A DNA stretch of 64,000 nt from CAWGGS01 sp046704745 (lineage in GTDB: Bacteria > Desulfobacterota > Desulfobulbia > Desulfobulbales > Desulfocapsaceae): assembly GCA_046704745.1 (NCBI GenBank), contig JBJKRL010000150.1:1-64000 (forward strand). The letters are read 5' to 3'. Below the pieces are notes generated by a model. It saw only the letters and a program-made list of their open reading frames with translations. It did not search any database and was not told the DNA's origin. Of the stretch, positions 33,063 to 41,659 are shown piece after piece; the stretch's first letter is position 1, and every line of letters starts with the position of its first letter. A program made the position numbers and the translations under genes.

Positions 33063-35012
33063 TCAACGCTTCAGCTCATCAATGTCGGCAAAGTAGTCAA
33101 GTGCCTCCGGGTTCTTCAGTGCATCCTTGTTCTTGACTTCCTGGCCATGAAGTACTTTGTGTACGGCAAGTTCGACTTTCTTCATGTTCAGGGTATAGGG
33201 GATGTCGGCAACAGCCACTATCTTGGCCGGGACATGCCGAGGCGAGGCATTCGCGCGGATGCTCCTGCGTATCTTATCTTGTAAGCTGTCGTCCAGGGTG
33301 CAACCCGCACACATCTTGACAAAGAGAACGACCCGGACGTCGTTTTGCCAGTTTTGGCCGACGACGACGCTGTCCTCGATCTCGTCGATCTGCTCGATGA
33401 CCCGGTAAATTTCCGCTGTTCCTATCCTGACGCCTCCCGGATTCAAGGTGGCATCGGATCTCCCATACATGATGAGCCCGCCGCGTTCGGTCACCTCGAT
33501 GAAGTCGCCATGGGTCCAGACGCCTGGAAACCTATCGAAATAGGCGGAGTGATATTTGGCGCCATCCTGATCATCCCAGAAGGAGATGGGCATGGAAGGA
33601 AAAGGGGCAGCGCAGACAAGTTCGCCCTGTTGTCCCACCACAGACCTTCCCTCCTCGTCATAGGCCAAGACCTTCATGCCCAGCCCCCGGCACTGCAGTT
33701 CGCCTTCGTAGACCGGCCCCATGGGATTGCCCAGGGCAAAACAACCGTTGAGGTCTGAACCGCCGGAGATGGAGGCCAGCTGCATGTCCTGTTTGATCTC
33801 GTCATAGATGAAATGGAAATCTTCTTTGGAAAGCGGAGAGCCGGTGGAGAGCAGGGCCTTTAAGGAGCTGAGATCAAATTGCCTGCGAGGTTTTACCCCG
33901 GCATTTTTCAGGGCGGCTATGTAGCCGGCGCTGGTGCCGAAGACGGTGATCTTCTCGTCTTGGGCTATGCGCCATAAGGCATCAGGCCCTGGATGAAAGG
34001 GGTTGCCGTCATAAAGGAGCAGGGTTGCCCCGACGGCAAGCGAGGCGGTCAGCCAGTTCCACATCATCCACCCGCAGGTGGTGAAGTAGAAGATGGTATC
34101 CTCCCGTCTCAGGTCGGTATGCAGGGTCAGTTCCTTGAGTTGGTGAATCAAAACGCCGCCGGCACACTGGACCATGCATTTGGGCAGGCCTGTGGTGCCG
34201 GAGGAGTACATGATGTACAGCGGGTGCTCGAAGGGAAGTTGGGCAAAGTCGATCTCGCGGACTGTGTCCTTTACGAAATCACGGTAATGCACGGCCTTGG
34301 GAATCTCTCTCAGATCGGCATCCTCCCTGGTGTAGGGAATAACCACGATCTTTTCGATGGACGGCAGTTCTTTGATGATGCCGGCGATTTTTCCCAGGCT
34401 GTCCAATCGTTTGCCTTTGAAAAAATAACCGTCGGCAGTGAACAAAATGCGGGGTCTGGTCTGACCGAAACGATCAAGTACTCCTTTGATGCCGAAATCA
34501 GGCGAACACGACGACCAGACCGCGCCGAGGCTGGCGGCGGCCAGCATGGCGATGATGGATTCGGGCATGTTGGGCACGAATCCCACGACGCGGTCTCCTG
34601 GCTGTATTCCTGCATCTTTCAGGGCTGCAGCCACTGCAGCTGTGGCAGCATACAGCTCCTTGTAGCTCATGACCCGGCGTATGGAATTTTCACCACGGAA
34701 TATCAGAGCTGTGTGGTTGTCCCGGTAGCGCAGCAGGTTTTCGGCAAAGTTCAGGCGACTGCCGGCAAACCAGTGTGCGCCAGGCATCTTAGAAGGATCA
34801 TCTATGACTGTGTCCCATTTTTTTGATGCCTTGATATCGGCAAACTGCCACATTTCAGCCCAGAATTCCGTGATGTTTTCCACGGACCATGCATACAGAG
34901 CGTCATAATCGGCAAAGTCTGTTGCCTGATGGTGGTTCACCTGCTGCATGAACCTGAACATATTGGAGTTCTTTATCCTCGTCTCCGATGGTTTCCATAA
35001 GGCTTGTGCCAT
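33063..35012 (-). CDS. Acetoacetyl-CoA synthetase
   Basis: The 649-residue AMP-forming ligase activates acetoacetate with CoA and ATP. The N-terminal leader MAQALWKPSETRIKNSNMFR and ENITEFWAEMWQFADIKASKKWDTVI match the family. The P-loop-like motif is YSSGTTGLPKCMV (about 271-283). TTCGWMMWNWLTASLAVGATLLLYDGNPF follows, and the A8 region YGRSDATLNPGGVRIGTAEIYRV precedes the lysine-containing end. It should feed acetoacetate to the adjacent thiolase-type pair or regenerate acetoacetyl-CoA. It is preceded by 41 bases after the acyl-CoA ligase gene, so the two are co-transcribed. Confidence 0.92.
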   Translation of the reverse strand: MAQALWKPSETRIKNSNMFRFMQQVNHHQATDFADYDALYAWSVENITEFWAEMWQFADIKASKKWDTVIDDPSKMPGAHWFAGSRLNFAENLLRYRDNHTALIFRGENSIRRVMSYKELYAATAAVAAALKDAGIQPGDRVVGFVPNMPESIIAMLAAASLGAVWSSCSPDFGIKGVLDRFGQTRPRILFTADGYFFKGKRLDSLGKIAGIIKELPSIEKIVVIPYTREDADLREIPKAVHYRDFVKDTVREIDFAQLPFEHPLYIMYSSGTTGLPKCMVQCAGGVLIHQLKELTLHTDLRREDTIFYFTTCGWMMWNWLTASLAVGATLLLYDGNPFHPGPDALWRIAQDEKITVFGTSAGYIAALKNAGVKPRRQFDLSSLKALLSTGSPLSKEDFHFIYDEIKQDMQLASISGGSDLNGCFALGNPMGPVYEGELQCRGLGMKVLAYDEEGRSVVGQQGELVCAAPFPSMPISFWDDQDGAKYHSAYFDRFPGVWTHGDFIEVTERGGLIMYGRSDATLNPGGVRIGTAEIYRVIEQIDEIEDSVVVGQNWQNDVRVVLFVKMCAGCTLDDSLQDKIRRSIRANASPRHVPAKIVAVADIPYTLNMKKVELAVHKVLHGQEVKNKDALKNPEALDYFADIDELKR

Positions 35013-35053
35013 GGCTTTCTCTCCGGTTTTACCTCTTTGCTGGACATGGTGGG

Positions 35054-36718
35054 TTATTTTTCCAACTCTTTGTTTGCCATCTCCCGCAGCTTGTATTTCT
35101 GAATCTTACCGCTGGCGGTTGTTGGATAGGCTTCAACAAAAAATATATATTTCGGTATCTTATGAAATGATATCTGGTCTTTGCAGAAGTCCATGATGTC
35201 GGCATCATCTGCCTTCTGTCCGGGTTTTATCTGAATAAAAGCGGCAACCTCTTCCCCGTATTTTTCACTGGGAACACCTACCACCTGAACATCCTTGATC
35301 TTGGGATGGGTGTAGAGAAATTCCTCAATCTCCCGCGGATAGATGTTTTCTCCGCCGCGGATAATCATATCCTTTATGCGGCCGGTTATCTTGCAGTAGC
35401 CGTTTTCATCCATCACGGCAAGGTCGCCTGTATGCAGCCAGTTGTCCTTGTCAATGGCCTTGGCCGTGGCCTCGGGCATCTTGTAGTACCCTTTCATGAC
35501 GTGGTACCCACGGGTGCAGAGCTCTCCCTGCTCGCCTAACGGCATCTCTTCTCCGGTCACCGGATCGACGATTTTCACTTCGACATTGGGCAAGGCACGG
35601 CCAACAGTGGTCGTCTTCAGTTCCAGTGAGTCGCGGTCTCGGGTCTGGGTTATGCCGGGAGAGCTTTCGGTCTGGCCGTAGACGATGGTCATCTCATCGG
35701 CGCCCATATCCTTGATGACCCGTTTCATGACCTCCACCGGGCAGGTCGACCCGGCCATGACCCCGGTGCGCAGGCTCGAAGTGTCGTACGGGTTCTTGTC
35801 CATTTCCTCGAATTCGGCGATAAACATGGTCGGCACCCCGAGCAGGGCATTGCATTTGGATGCCTGCACGGTCTTGAGTACATTTTGGGGCGTGAAGGAG
35901 ACCACAGGGGCCATGGTGGTGCCGGAGACCATGCAGCAGAGTGTGCCGATTACGCAGCCGAAACAATGGAAGAAGGGCACTGGAATGCACATGGCATCAT
36001 CCGGGGTCAGCTTCATACATTCAGCCATGCTCGAGGCGTTGCCGATCAAGTTGGTGTGGGAGAGCATAACTCCTTTGGGAAACCCTGTGGTACCGGATGT
36101 GTACTGCATATTAATTACGTCATCCGGGGCAAGGGAGTCTAGGCGGGTCTGTAATTCATCATCCGAGATGCTCTCTCCCTTTTTCATCATTTCATCCCAG
36201 GTATACATTCCCGGCATCTTTTCCTTGCCGAGATAAATGATATTTTTTAAAAACGGTAAGTTGTCGCAGGTAAGTTTTCCGGGTTCACTGTTCTTGATCG
36301 CCGGGCAGACCTTGTCCACAACCTTGAGGTATTCATCGGGCTCCCTCACTCCTCCGGTGAGAATCAAGGTTGTGGCATCTGATTGTTGCAGAAGGTATTC
36401 AAGTTCTTTGGCCCGGTAGTTTGTGTTTACCGTCACCAGTACGGCTCCCATCCGGGCGCTGCCGAATTGGGTGTACACCCATTCGGGTAGATTATTGGCC
36501 CATATGGCCACCTTGTCGCCCCTGGCAATACCTAGGGCCATGAGACCTTTGGCAACGCTGTCAAAGGTCGTTCGCAGTTCCCTGAAGTTTTGCCTGATGC
36601 CCAAGGAGTGGTATTCGAGGCCGATGTTGTCTCCGAAGTTGTCAGCCAGAATATCCACAAGCCCGCCGATGGTTGTCTCTCCCACTGTGAAGTCAGGTTT
36701 TTTCATCTGTTCCCCCAT
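35054..36718 (-). CDS. Acyl-CoA synthetase (medium/long-chain, AcsF-like)
   Basis: The 554-residue AMP-forming ligase activates a carboxylic acid. Its motifs are YTSGTTGFPKGVMLSHTNLIGN (about 209-230), TIVYGQTESSPGITQTRDRD, LCTRGYHVMKGYYKMPEATA, the A8 loop GRIKDMIIRGGENIYPREIEEFL, and the C-terminal ASGKIQKYKLREM with the catalytic Lys. It could act on branched or medium-chain acids. ATG 36718 and ATG 36706 (GGGGGAAC before the second) are both possible. The gene lies between DUF35 and acetoacetyl-CoA synthetase genes, and a structured repeat sits just upstream. Confidence 0.9.
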   Translation of the reverse strand: MGEQMKKPDFTVGETTIGGLVDILADNFGDNIGLEYHSLGIRQNFRELRTTFDSVAKGLMALGIARGDKVAIWANNLPEWVYTQFGSARMGAVLVTVNTNYRAKELEYLLQQSDATTLILTGGVREPDEYLKVVDKVCPAIKNSEPGKLTCDNLPFLKNIIYLGKEKMPGMYTWDEMMKKGESISDDELQTRLDSLAPDDVINMQYTSGTTGFPKGVMLSHTNLIGNASSMAECMKLTPDDAMCIPVPFFHCFGCVIGTLCCMVSGTTMAPVVSFTPQNVLKTVQASKCNALLGVPTMFIAEFEEMDKNPYDTSSLRTGVMAGSTCPVEVMKRVIKDMGADEMTIVYGQTESSPGITQTRDRDSLELKTTTVGRALPNVEVKIVDPVTGEEMPLGEQGELCTRGYHVMKGYYKMPEATAKAIDKDNWLHTGDLAVMDENGYCKITGRIKDMIIRGGENIYPREIEEFLYTHPKIKDVQVVGVPSEKYGEEVAAFIQIKPGQKADDADIMDFCKDQISFHKIPKYIFFVEAYPTTASGKIQKYKLREMANKELEK

Positions 36719-36949
36719 TCTTTTTAAGGTGAAGGTTCGTTATCAGATAGTGTTATGGCAAAAATTCCGACAGCGGCCTTGAAAAATCTCGCCCTTGCCT
36801 CAAACCTGCCGGAAAGTTGTGGTAGTTCTCATCCTCTCTCCTTGTTCCTGTACGACATTCTGATATTGTTAAGGAGGTCCTTGGACTCTCATGACGTTAA
36901 AGACCTTTTTTATTTAAATGTCAATAAAATACGATTAGTTATAATAGAA

Positions 36950-37090
36950 GTGAGCTGTTCATTTCGCGGGACGCCATAAACCCATCCGTGGGGGCTTCTC
37001 TGCAGCCATCCAGGCTGCAGAGACTTGAGAAACAAACAGCTCACTCCCTTCCATTCCGAGAAGCTTAGTTTCAGGGGTAATCGGATTTTT
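36950..37090. repeat. Structured intergenic repeat, copy 2
   Basis: GTGAGCTGTT (36950-36959) pairs with AACAGCTCAC (37035-37044). Inside lies a perfect 11-base hairpin, TCTCTGCAGCC (36997-37007) with GGCTGCAGAGA (37013-37023), with loop ATCCA. The 29-base block at 36967-36995 matches 52-80 except for two bases, and CCCATCCGTGGG within it keeps its pairing. The arms differ in sequence from copy 1 but pair perfectly in both, which is evidence of selection for structure. It lies between the acyl-CoA ligase and DUF35 genes, and so would be transcribed as part of the operon. Confidence 0.7.
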
Positions 37091-37096
37091 TCCCAG

Positions 37097-37687
37097 CTAG
37101 AAGCAGAATCCCTCGGGAAGTAATTCTTCTGCCGTCCCCTTGGGTACCCATGACAAATCCAAAATCGTATAGGTCGGGCCGGTGGTCTTGAAGATCGGGA
37201 CCACCTCCATGCCGATTTGCGGCTCACCCACTGACAGGTAGCTCATCAGTATGGTTGCCACTCCCTCAAATTCGATGTTGATAAATTTTATCGGTTTATC
37301 GAGTATATTGAAAGCCCCGGAACGTTCACAGACCATGAAAGTATGAACCCGGGCCGTTTTTTGCGCGATTTCAGTCAGGTCGATGACGGTATTTTTCCCC
37401 AGACAATCCGGGCAGTGAATGCGAAACGGGACGTGGGTCGTTCCGACGAACTCGCAGTGTGGATTGTCGCAACGGGTGGCCAACAGTTTTCCCTGGCTCA
37501 GGGATTCGAAAAATACGGCTTCACCCCCGTATGAGTGGATATAGGTCATATCCCTCGGATTGGTCACCCCCAGAAGTTTCCAGCCGTTGTCGGCATCGCG
37601 GATCGGAGTATTCGGGGTCAGATGGTGAAATACGCCTTTTAATCTATAGTGATTGTTCTTGACATACACTTGTCCGTACATGCTCAT
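37097..37687 (-). CDS. DUF35/OB-fold zinc-ribbon partner of thiolase-like enzyme
   Basis: The 196-residue protein has a rubredoxin-like zinc ribbon, CDNPHC (residues 93-98) and CPDC (112-115), followed by an OB-fold with strands such as ARVHTFMVC and KFINIEFEGVATILMSYL. DUF35 proteins stabilise and channel acyl-CoA to partner thiolases, HMG-CoA synthases or thiolase-like aldolases (for example BbsA with BbsB, or ChsH2-type partners of Ltp2). Its gene is directly downstream of the thiolase-like gene, the usual pairing. The first 55 residues form an extra N-terminal region before the ribbon. Confidence 0.88.
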   Translation of the reverse strand: MSMYGQVYVKNNHYRLKGVFHHLTPNTPIRDADNGWKLLGVTNPRDMTYIHSYGGEAVFFESLSQGKLLATRCDNPHCEFVGTTHVPFRIHCPDCLGKNTVIDLTEIAQKTARVHTFMVCERSGAFNILDKPIKFINIEFEGVATILMSYLSVGEPQIGMEVVPIFKTTGPTYTILDLSWVPKGTAEELLPEGFCF

Positions 37688-37787
37688 GATGGCTCTCCTT
37701 TATTAGTACATCAGAAATTCATTTCTTGTCTTTAAAAATAAATTTCGTGAATGTACTTATACCCCTTTGCTAGGGTGTTAGTACCTT

Positions 37788-37824
37788 CCAATCTGTTTTG
37801 TTTTTTTTTTCAAAAACAGATTGG
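37788..37824. other. Hairpin between thiolase-like and DUF35 genes
   Basis: CCAATCTGTTTTG (37788-37800) pairs with CAAAAACAGATTGG (37811-37824) apart from one bulged A, and the loop is a run of ten T. It resembles the hairpin at 32898-32936 and may set the relative mRNA level of neighbouring genes in the operon. Confidence 0.45.
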
Positions 37825-37852
37825 CAAAAGATTCTTATCCAACTCTGCCGGG

Positions 37853-39286
37853 TCAGTCTTTCTTCAACAGATGATCGGGGTCGGACAAGATCGTGGCCGT
37901 AACATGGGACCCGACGCCGGCGTGACTGATGGCCATTCCTCTTTTCGCACCTGCCACTTGCAGGTTTGTCCAGTCGGCCGGTTTCACGCGGTTGAACTCT
38001 TTCCAACGTTTGTCATCGCCGTGGATTTCGGCCCACCGGTTCCAAATATGGCTGGCAATCTCAAAGGTCTGCATGATGCCGGTGGCCCCCACCGCATGCA
38101 TGCAGCCGATCAGGCCACCGGAGAGATTCGACGGCAGTTTGCCGGGCTTACCTGTATGGGGATTGGTATGGTAACAATCTCCTGACTCGACATACTCGCG
38201 TCCGTAGCCGTAGGGCCTGAGGCCGACATCCTCGTAGGTCTGAACATCACTGATGGTAAAGGCGTCGTGGAGCTCAATCACGTCCAGATCCTCCATCGGG
38301 TTGGTAACCCCGGCCATGCCGTAGCCATAATAGGCGGCCATTCTGGCGGCAAGGAAACCCGTAAATCCCGGATACCGTCCTCCTCCCGGGAACTTTTCTT
38401 CCAGATCTTTGTACTGGTCTGCAGTTTCATGGGGCAAAAGCGGAATTTCCATATGCCGGCGATCAGCGGGACGAAGGGTATGGGAGCCGGCGGACACCCA
38501 CATCCGAAGCGGTTTGTTCTTGGAATTTTGAGTCAACTTTACAGCCGTTTTTTCGTCGCAAATGATGGCACAGGCAGCGCCGACACTCATGAGACAACAG
38601 TCGAGGGCCCTGAGCGGATAAGCCACCACCGGTGATTTCAGTACATCTTCCACGGTGATCTTCATCGGTGCTTGGGCAAAGGGATTGAAACGAGCGTAGC
38701 CGTGATGCTTTACGGAAATCTCAGCCAGAGTTTTCCTGAAGGAATCCTCAGCCTTACCGAATATCTGCCAGTAACGTTGCGCCATGACCGCATAGTAGCC
38801 GGTGTAGATATGGCCGAGCGGAGACTCCCAGTCTTTATCCGCTGCACAGGAAATCAGGAAGTTCCCTTCATCGGTGGGAACCTCATCCATCCTCTCCCAA
38901 CCCATGGCGAGCACGCAGTCCGAATACCCTGACGCCACCGCCTTTGCGGCCTGCCAGAGGGTTGACCCACCGGTTGCACCGCCGGTCTTGACGCCGACAT
39001 TACCCAAAGGGTCAAGACCCAGTCGGTCATGGATCACGGACTCTCCCAAAAGCTGGTCGCCGAAGTGATCGGCAAAGTGGCCATAGTAGCAGCTGTGGAT
39101 ATATTTCTTCAATTCCGCAGGAGATATATTCAACAGATCGGCTGCCATGGTAAAGGCATCTAGGCAGAGTTCCTCGGTTCGTTTGTCCGGGAAGGCACGG
39201 TCGAATTTGGACTGTCCTGCTGTAACAAGATAGACGGGTCGCTGCAGCTTGGGAATTTTCAGCTGTTGCTTGCTGAAGGTGATCAT
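37853..39286 (-). CDS. Thiolase-superfamily protein lacking the nucleophilic Cys
   Basis: The 477-residue protein has the overall fold of SCP-2-type thiolases. The first key motif reads VKTGGATGGSTLWQA (about 99-113), where thiolases have NNNCATGST, so the nucleophilic Cys is replaced by Gly (about G103). The second motif, GGLIGCMHAVGATG, retains the His (near residue 393), and the last region (ISHAGVGSHVTATIL) retains the HN/HA-like residue. Without the Cys, classical thiolysis is unlikely. A retro-aldol or acyl-transfer role with the DUF35 protein is more plausible, as in the Ltp2-type aldolases. The gene heads the catabolic part of the minus-strand operon, following the XRE-cupin regulator by 45 bases. 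Confidence 0.85.
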   Translation of the reverse strand: MITFSKQQLKIPKLQRPVYLVTAGQSKFDRAFPDKRTEELCLDAFTMAADLLNISPAELKKYIHSCYYGHFADHFGDQLLGESVIHDRLGLDPLGNVGVKTGGATGGSTLWQAAKAVASGYSDCVLAMGWERMDEVPTDEGNFLISCAADKDWESPLGHIYTGYYAVMAQRYWQIFGKAEDSFRKTLAEISVKHHGYARFNPFAQAPMKITVEDVLKSPVVAYPLRALDCCLMSVGAACAIICDEKTAVKLTQNSKNKPLRMWVSAGSHTLRPADRRHMEIPLLPHETADQYKDLEEKFPGGGRYPGFTGFLAARMAAYYGYGMAGVTNPMEDLDVIELHDAFTISDVQTYEDVGLRPYGYGREYVESGDCYHTNPHTGKPGKLPSNLSGGLIGCMHAVGATGIMQTFEIASHIWNRWAEIHGDDKRWKEFNRVKPADWTNLQVAGAKRGMAISHAGVGSHVTATILSDPDHLLKKD

Positions 39287-39331
39287 ATCTCGGTCTCCTT
39301 TTGGTTGTGGTTAACAGTTTGCCAAGATGTG

Positions 39332-39874
39332 TTAAAGTGTTCCTACCCAAAGAACATAACTTGTTGTTTTTCCGGTATTTGTTATTTTTTGGTTTTCCGG
39401 ATTGGTTAGAAAATGAACCGAGTCGCCTTCGTATATAACGAAGGTTTCCCCATTATGGACAAGTTCTATTGATCCCTGTAACACACAAAGGACCTCCTGG
39501 CCGTTTTTCTGATTTTTTCTGGCGGGGATTGATTTGCCCGGTTTGAGAACCAGGACTGCAGAATCTATAACCGTTCGGTATTCCGGGGAAAAAAATCTCC
39601 GCGTGACAAAACCGGTGTGGGAAAGCTCGATATCGTCCCAATCCGATTTTTTAATCAGAACGATTCGTTCCTGCTTGTTGGCTTGGGTGATGAGGTCGCC
39701 GGCATCGACGTCGATGGCCTTACAGATTCGCATGAGGGTGTCGACAGAAGGGGAGTTGACATCGTTTTCCACCTGGCTGAGGAAGCCTTCGGAAATGGAT
39801 GCCTTTTCAGCCACGGCCTTAAGCGTCATTTTTTTTTCTTTCCGGTGTCTTCTGATGAGTGATCCAATATTCAT
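39332..39874 (-). CDS. XRE-family regulator with cupin sensor domain
   Basis: ATG 39874 (GGAGATTGT before it) is chosen over an upstream start five codons longer, giving 180 residues. The helix-turn-helix lies at about 8-60 (MTLKAVAEKASISEGFLSQVENDVNSPSVDTLMRICKAI), and a cupin fold follows from about 100 (KPGKSIPARKNQKNGQEVLCVLQGSIELVHNGETFVIYEGDSVHFL). Such regulators bind small carboxylates or amines in the cupin barrel. It lies directly ahead of the acyl-CoA genes on the same strand, and a 27-base palindrome is present 37 bases upstream of its start, so it probably controls the cluster and itself. Confidence 0.88.
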   Translation of the reverse strand: MNIGSLIRRHRKEKKMTLKAVAEKASISEGFLSQVENDVNSPSVDTLMRICKAIDVDAGDLITQANKQERIVLIKKSDWDDIELSHTGFVTRRFFSPEYRTVIDSAVLVLKPGKSIPARKNQKNGQEVLCVLQGSIELVHNGETFVIYEGDSVHFLTNPENQKITNTGKTTSYVLWVGTL

Positions 39875-39910
39875 ACAATCTCCGGGCAAGGAGTTAATGT
39901 TTTATTTAAG

Positions 39911-39937
39911 TTAATATTTACCTATAACAAATATTAA
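39911..39937. promoter_or_regulatory. Probable operator of the XRE-cupin regulator
   Basis: TTAATATTT (39911-39919) and AAATATTAA (39929-39937) are exact inverted repeats with a 9-base spacer. They lie in the likely promoter of the regulator and the acyl-CoA operon on the minus strand. Their symmetric 27-base size fits dimeric XRE binding. Confidence 0.55.
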
Positions 39938-40046
39938 TACAGAGTCAATAAAAAAAATAGTTTATCCAGCTCAAGCTTGTTTTTTATGCAACGGGAGGCG
40001 GAGGGCGCCGTTTGCAGGCACATCGCGGAGGTCCGAAGGTATTCCA

Positions 40047-40116
40047 TATATACCTCCGATAAAATTTTCCCACACACCTTGATCTTGAGTGAAGAATCTA
40101 ATTTTTCAAAACAGCC
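40047..40116. repeat. Dispersed repeat, second full-length copy
   Basis: From ATATACCTCCGATAAAATTTT to AAAACAGCC, this segment aligns end to end with 26891-26959 (ATATACCTGCGGTAAAATTTT to AAAAGGCTC), but with many substitutions. The upstream part is GC-rich with inverted CGGAGG-like words, as in the other copy. It lies in the divergent region between the XRE-cupin gene and the transglutaminase-like gene. Confidence 0.4.
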
Positions 40117-40167
40117 TTAGGAAAGAAAGTCTCTTCTTTCCGGACGGACACAGATTATAATAGCGGT

Positions 40168-41634
40168 ATGGGAACACCGTTTATCAGACATCCCGCCACA
40201 CTTGTCAAGGTGGCTGTTTTCCTTGTCTGGCTTGTACTGATAGGTCTCTTGCTGAAAAGAGACGTCTTTATCAGCACGATAAACCTCAAGGAAACGGCTG
40301 CCATCGAGCAAGCGGAAAGGGAAGACTATCAGGGGATATATTTTCGGGGACAAAAAATCGGCTATGTCGCCGATATCTACCGTCCGCAGGAGGATAAAAC
40401 GGTCAGCATCGACCAAAGGGCGAACATGACGCTCAATGTTGCGGGACAAAACAATCCTGTTGAGCTGCATCTCAAGGCCCTGCTGGACAAAACCGGCAGG
40501 CTTAAGAGTTTTACATTTTCCTTTCACTCCCCCTTTTACCGGATGCATGCCGTGGGCCGGGCATCAGGGAAAAACGTGGCCTTCACTCTCTCCACCGGCA
40601 GTGCAACAATCCACAACACCATAGCCATGAACGCCCCTCCTTTGCTTTCTACATCTCGACGGGCTTATCTGTTAAAACAGGGGCTGGAAAAAGGTGAGAA
40701 ATTTAAAATTCCCTGGTTTGACCCCGTCACCTTAACCGGGCAGAGTACCATTATCGAATACCATGGTAAAGAACATGTCTATATCCACGGCCGGATTTAT
40801 AACCTCCACCACTTTATCGAGACGTTTGCCGGAGCCAAGGTGAACTCCTGGCTGGATGACAATGGCGAAGTCGTCAAAGAGGAGTCGCCGGCGGGTTTTG
40901 TTTTTATCAAAGAACCGAAATTCAAGGCCATCTCCGGCATCGGTCAAGGCCCGGAGTTGCTCTCCTCGGTCTCTGCCAAACTGGTGGGGAAGATGCCGAA
41001 GCTCACAGGACGAAAACAGATGCGGTATCGCTTGAGTTTCCCCGATACTGCCTCATTTCAACTCAACTCAGGCCGACAGAGATATAGGGACGGTCTGTTA
41101 TCCATCACCCTTGAATCCCTGGCCGATTATAGGTTAAGAGATGATGTTCCGGGGCCGGCGGATACTGCCTATCTGGCTCCCACCGCTTCGGTACAGTCGA
41201 CAGCGCCTGCGATTAAAAAACTCGCCGAAAAGCTTTGCGCCGGCAAGAACGACGGGCTGGCCAAGGTTAAGGAGATTGCCGATTATGTGTACAGTCATCT
41301 GGAAAAGAGGCCGATCCTTGGAATTCCCGATGCGCTTACTGTCCTGAAAACCGGTAAGGGCGACTGCAACGAGCATAGCGTTCTTTTTACCGCAATTGCC
41401 CGGGCTGCCGGGATCCCCACCCGGATGGTGGCGGGCGTTCTTTTCTTTAAGGGTGCTTTTTATTATCACGCCTGGAACGAAGTCCGGATCGCCGCGAAAT
41501 GGCTCAGTGTCGATGCAACAACCGACCAGCTGCCGGCGGATCTTGGACATATCAAATTTGTCGAGGGAGGGATCAAAGAGCAAATGCGCATCGGGGCACT
41601 TCTTGGCCGGTTGTCCATAGAGCCGCTGCCATAG
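40168..41634 (+). CDS. Transglutaminase-like (cysteine protease fold) domain protein
   Basis: The 488-residue protein has one N-terminal membrane helix (about 10-28; LVKVAVFLVWLVLIGLLL), a long beta-rich middle region with no clear domain, and a C-terminal transglutaminase core. Its catalytic triad is visible: Cys in GKGDCNEHSVLF (near 396), His in FYYHAWNEV (near 433) and Asp in SVDATTDQLP (near 446). Anchored proteins of this type act on extracytoplasmic peptides or in cell-envelope maturation. It precedes an ABC exporter pair by 112 bases, so joint function is possible. Known substrates do not allow a specific call. Confidence 0.88.
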   Translation: MGTPFIRHPATLVKVAVFLVWLVLIGLLLKRDVFISTINLKETAAIEQAEREDYQGIYFRGQKIGYVADIYRPQEDKTVSIDQRANMTLNVAGQNNPVELHLKALLDKTGRLKSFTFSFHSPFYRMHAVGRASGKNVAFTLSTGSATIHNTIAMNAPPLLSTSRRAYLLKQGLEKGEKFKIPWFDPVTLTGQSTIIEYHGKEHVYIHGRIYNLHHFIETFAGAKVNSWLDDNGEVVKEESPAGFVFIKEPKFKAISGIGQGPELLSSVSAKLVGKMPKLTGRKQMRYRLSFPDTASFQLNSGRQRYRDGLLSITLESLADYRLRDDVPGPADTAYLAPTASVQSTAPAIKKLAEKLCAGKNDGLAKVKEIADYVYSHLEKRPILGIPDALTVLKTGKGDCNEHSVLFTAIARAAGIPTRMVAGVLFFKGAFYYHAWNEVRIAAKWLSVDATTDQLPADLGHIKFVEGGIKEQMRIGALLGRLSIEPLP

Positions 41635-41659
41635 ACACAATATTTATCCGAAAATCGGT

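Noticed and set aside
33993..34826. 277-codon plus-strand frame over the acetoacetyl-CoA synthetase gene
   Set aside because: It is antisense to a full-length gene with clear ligase motifs and has no domain of its own.
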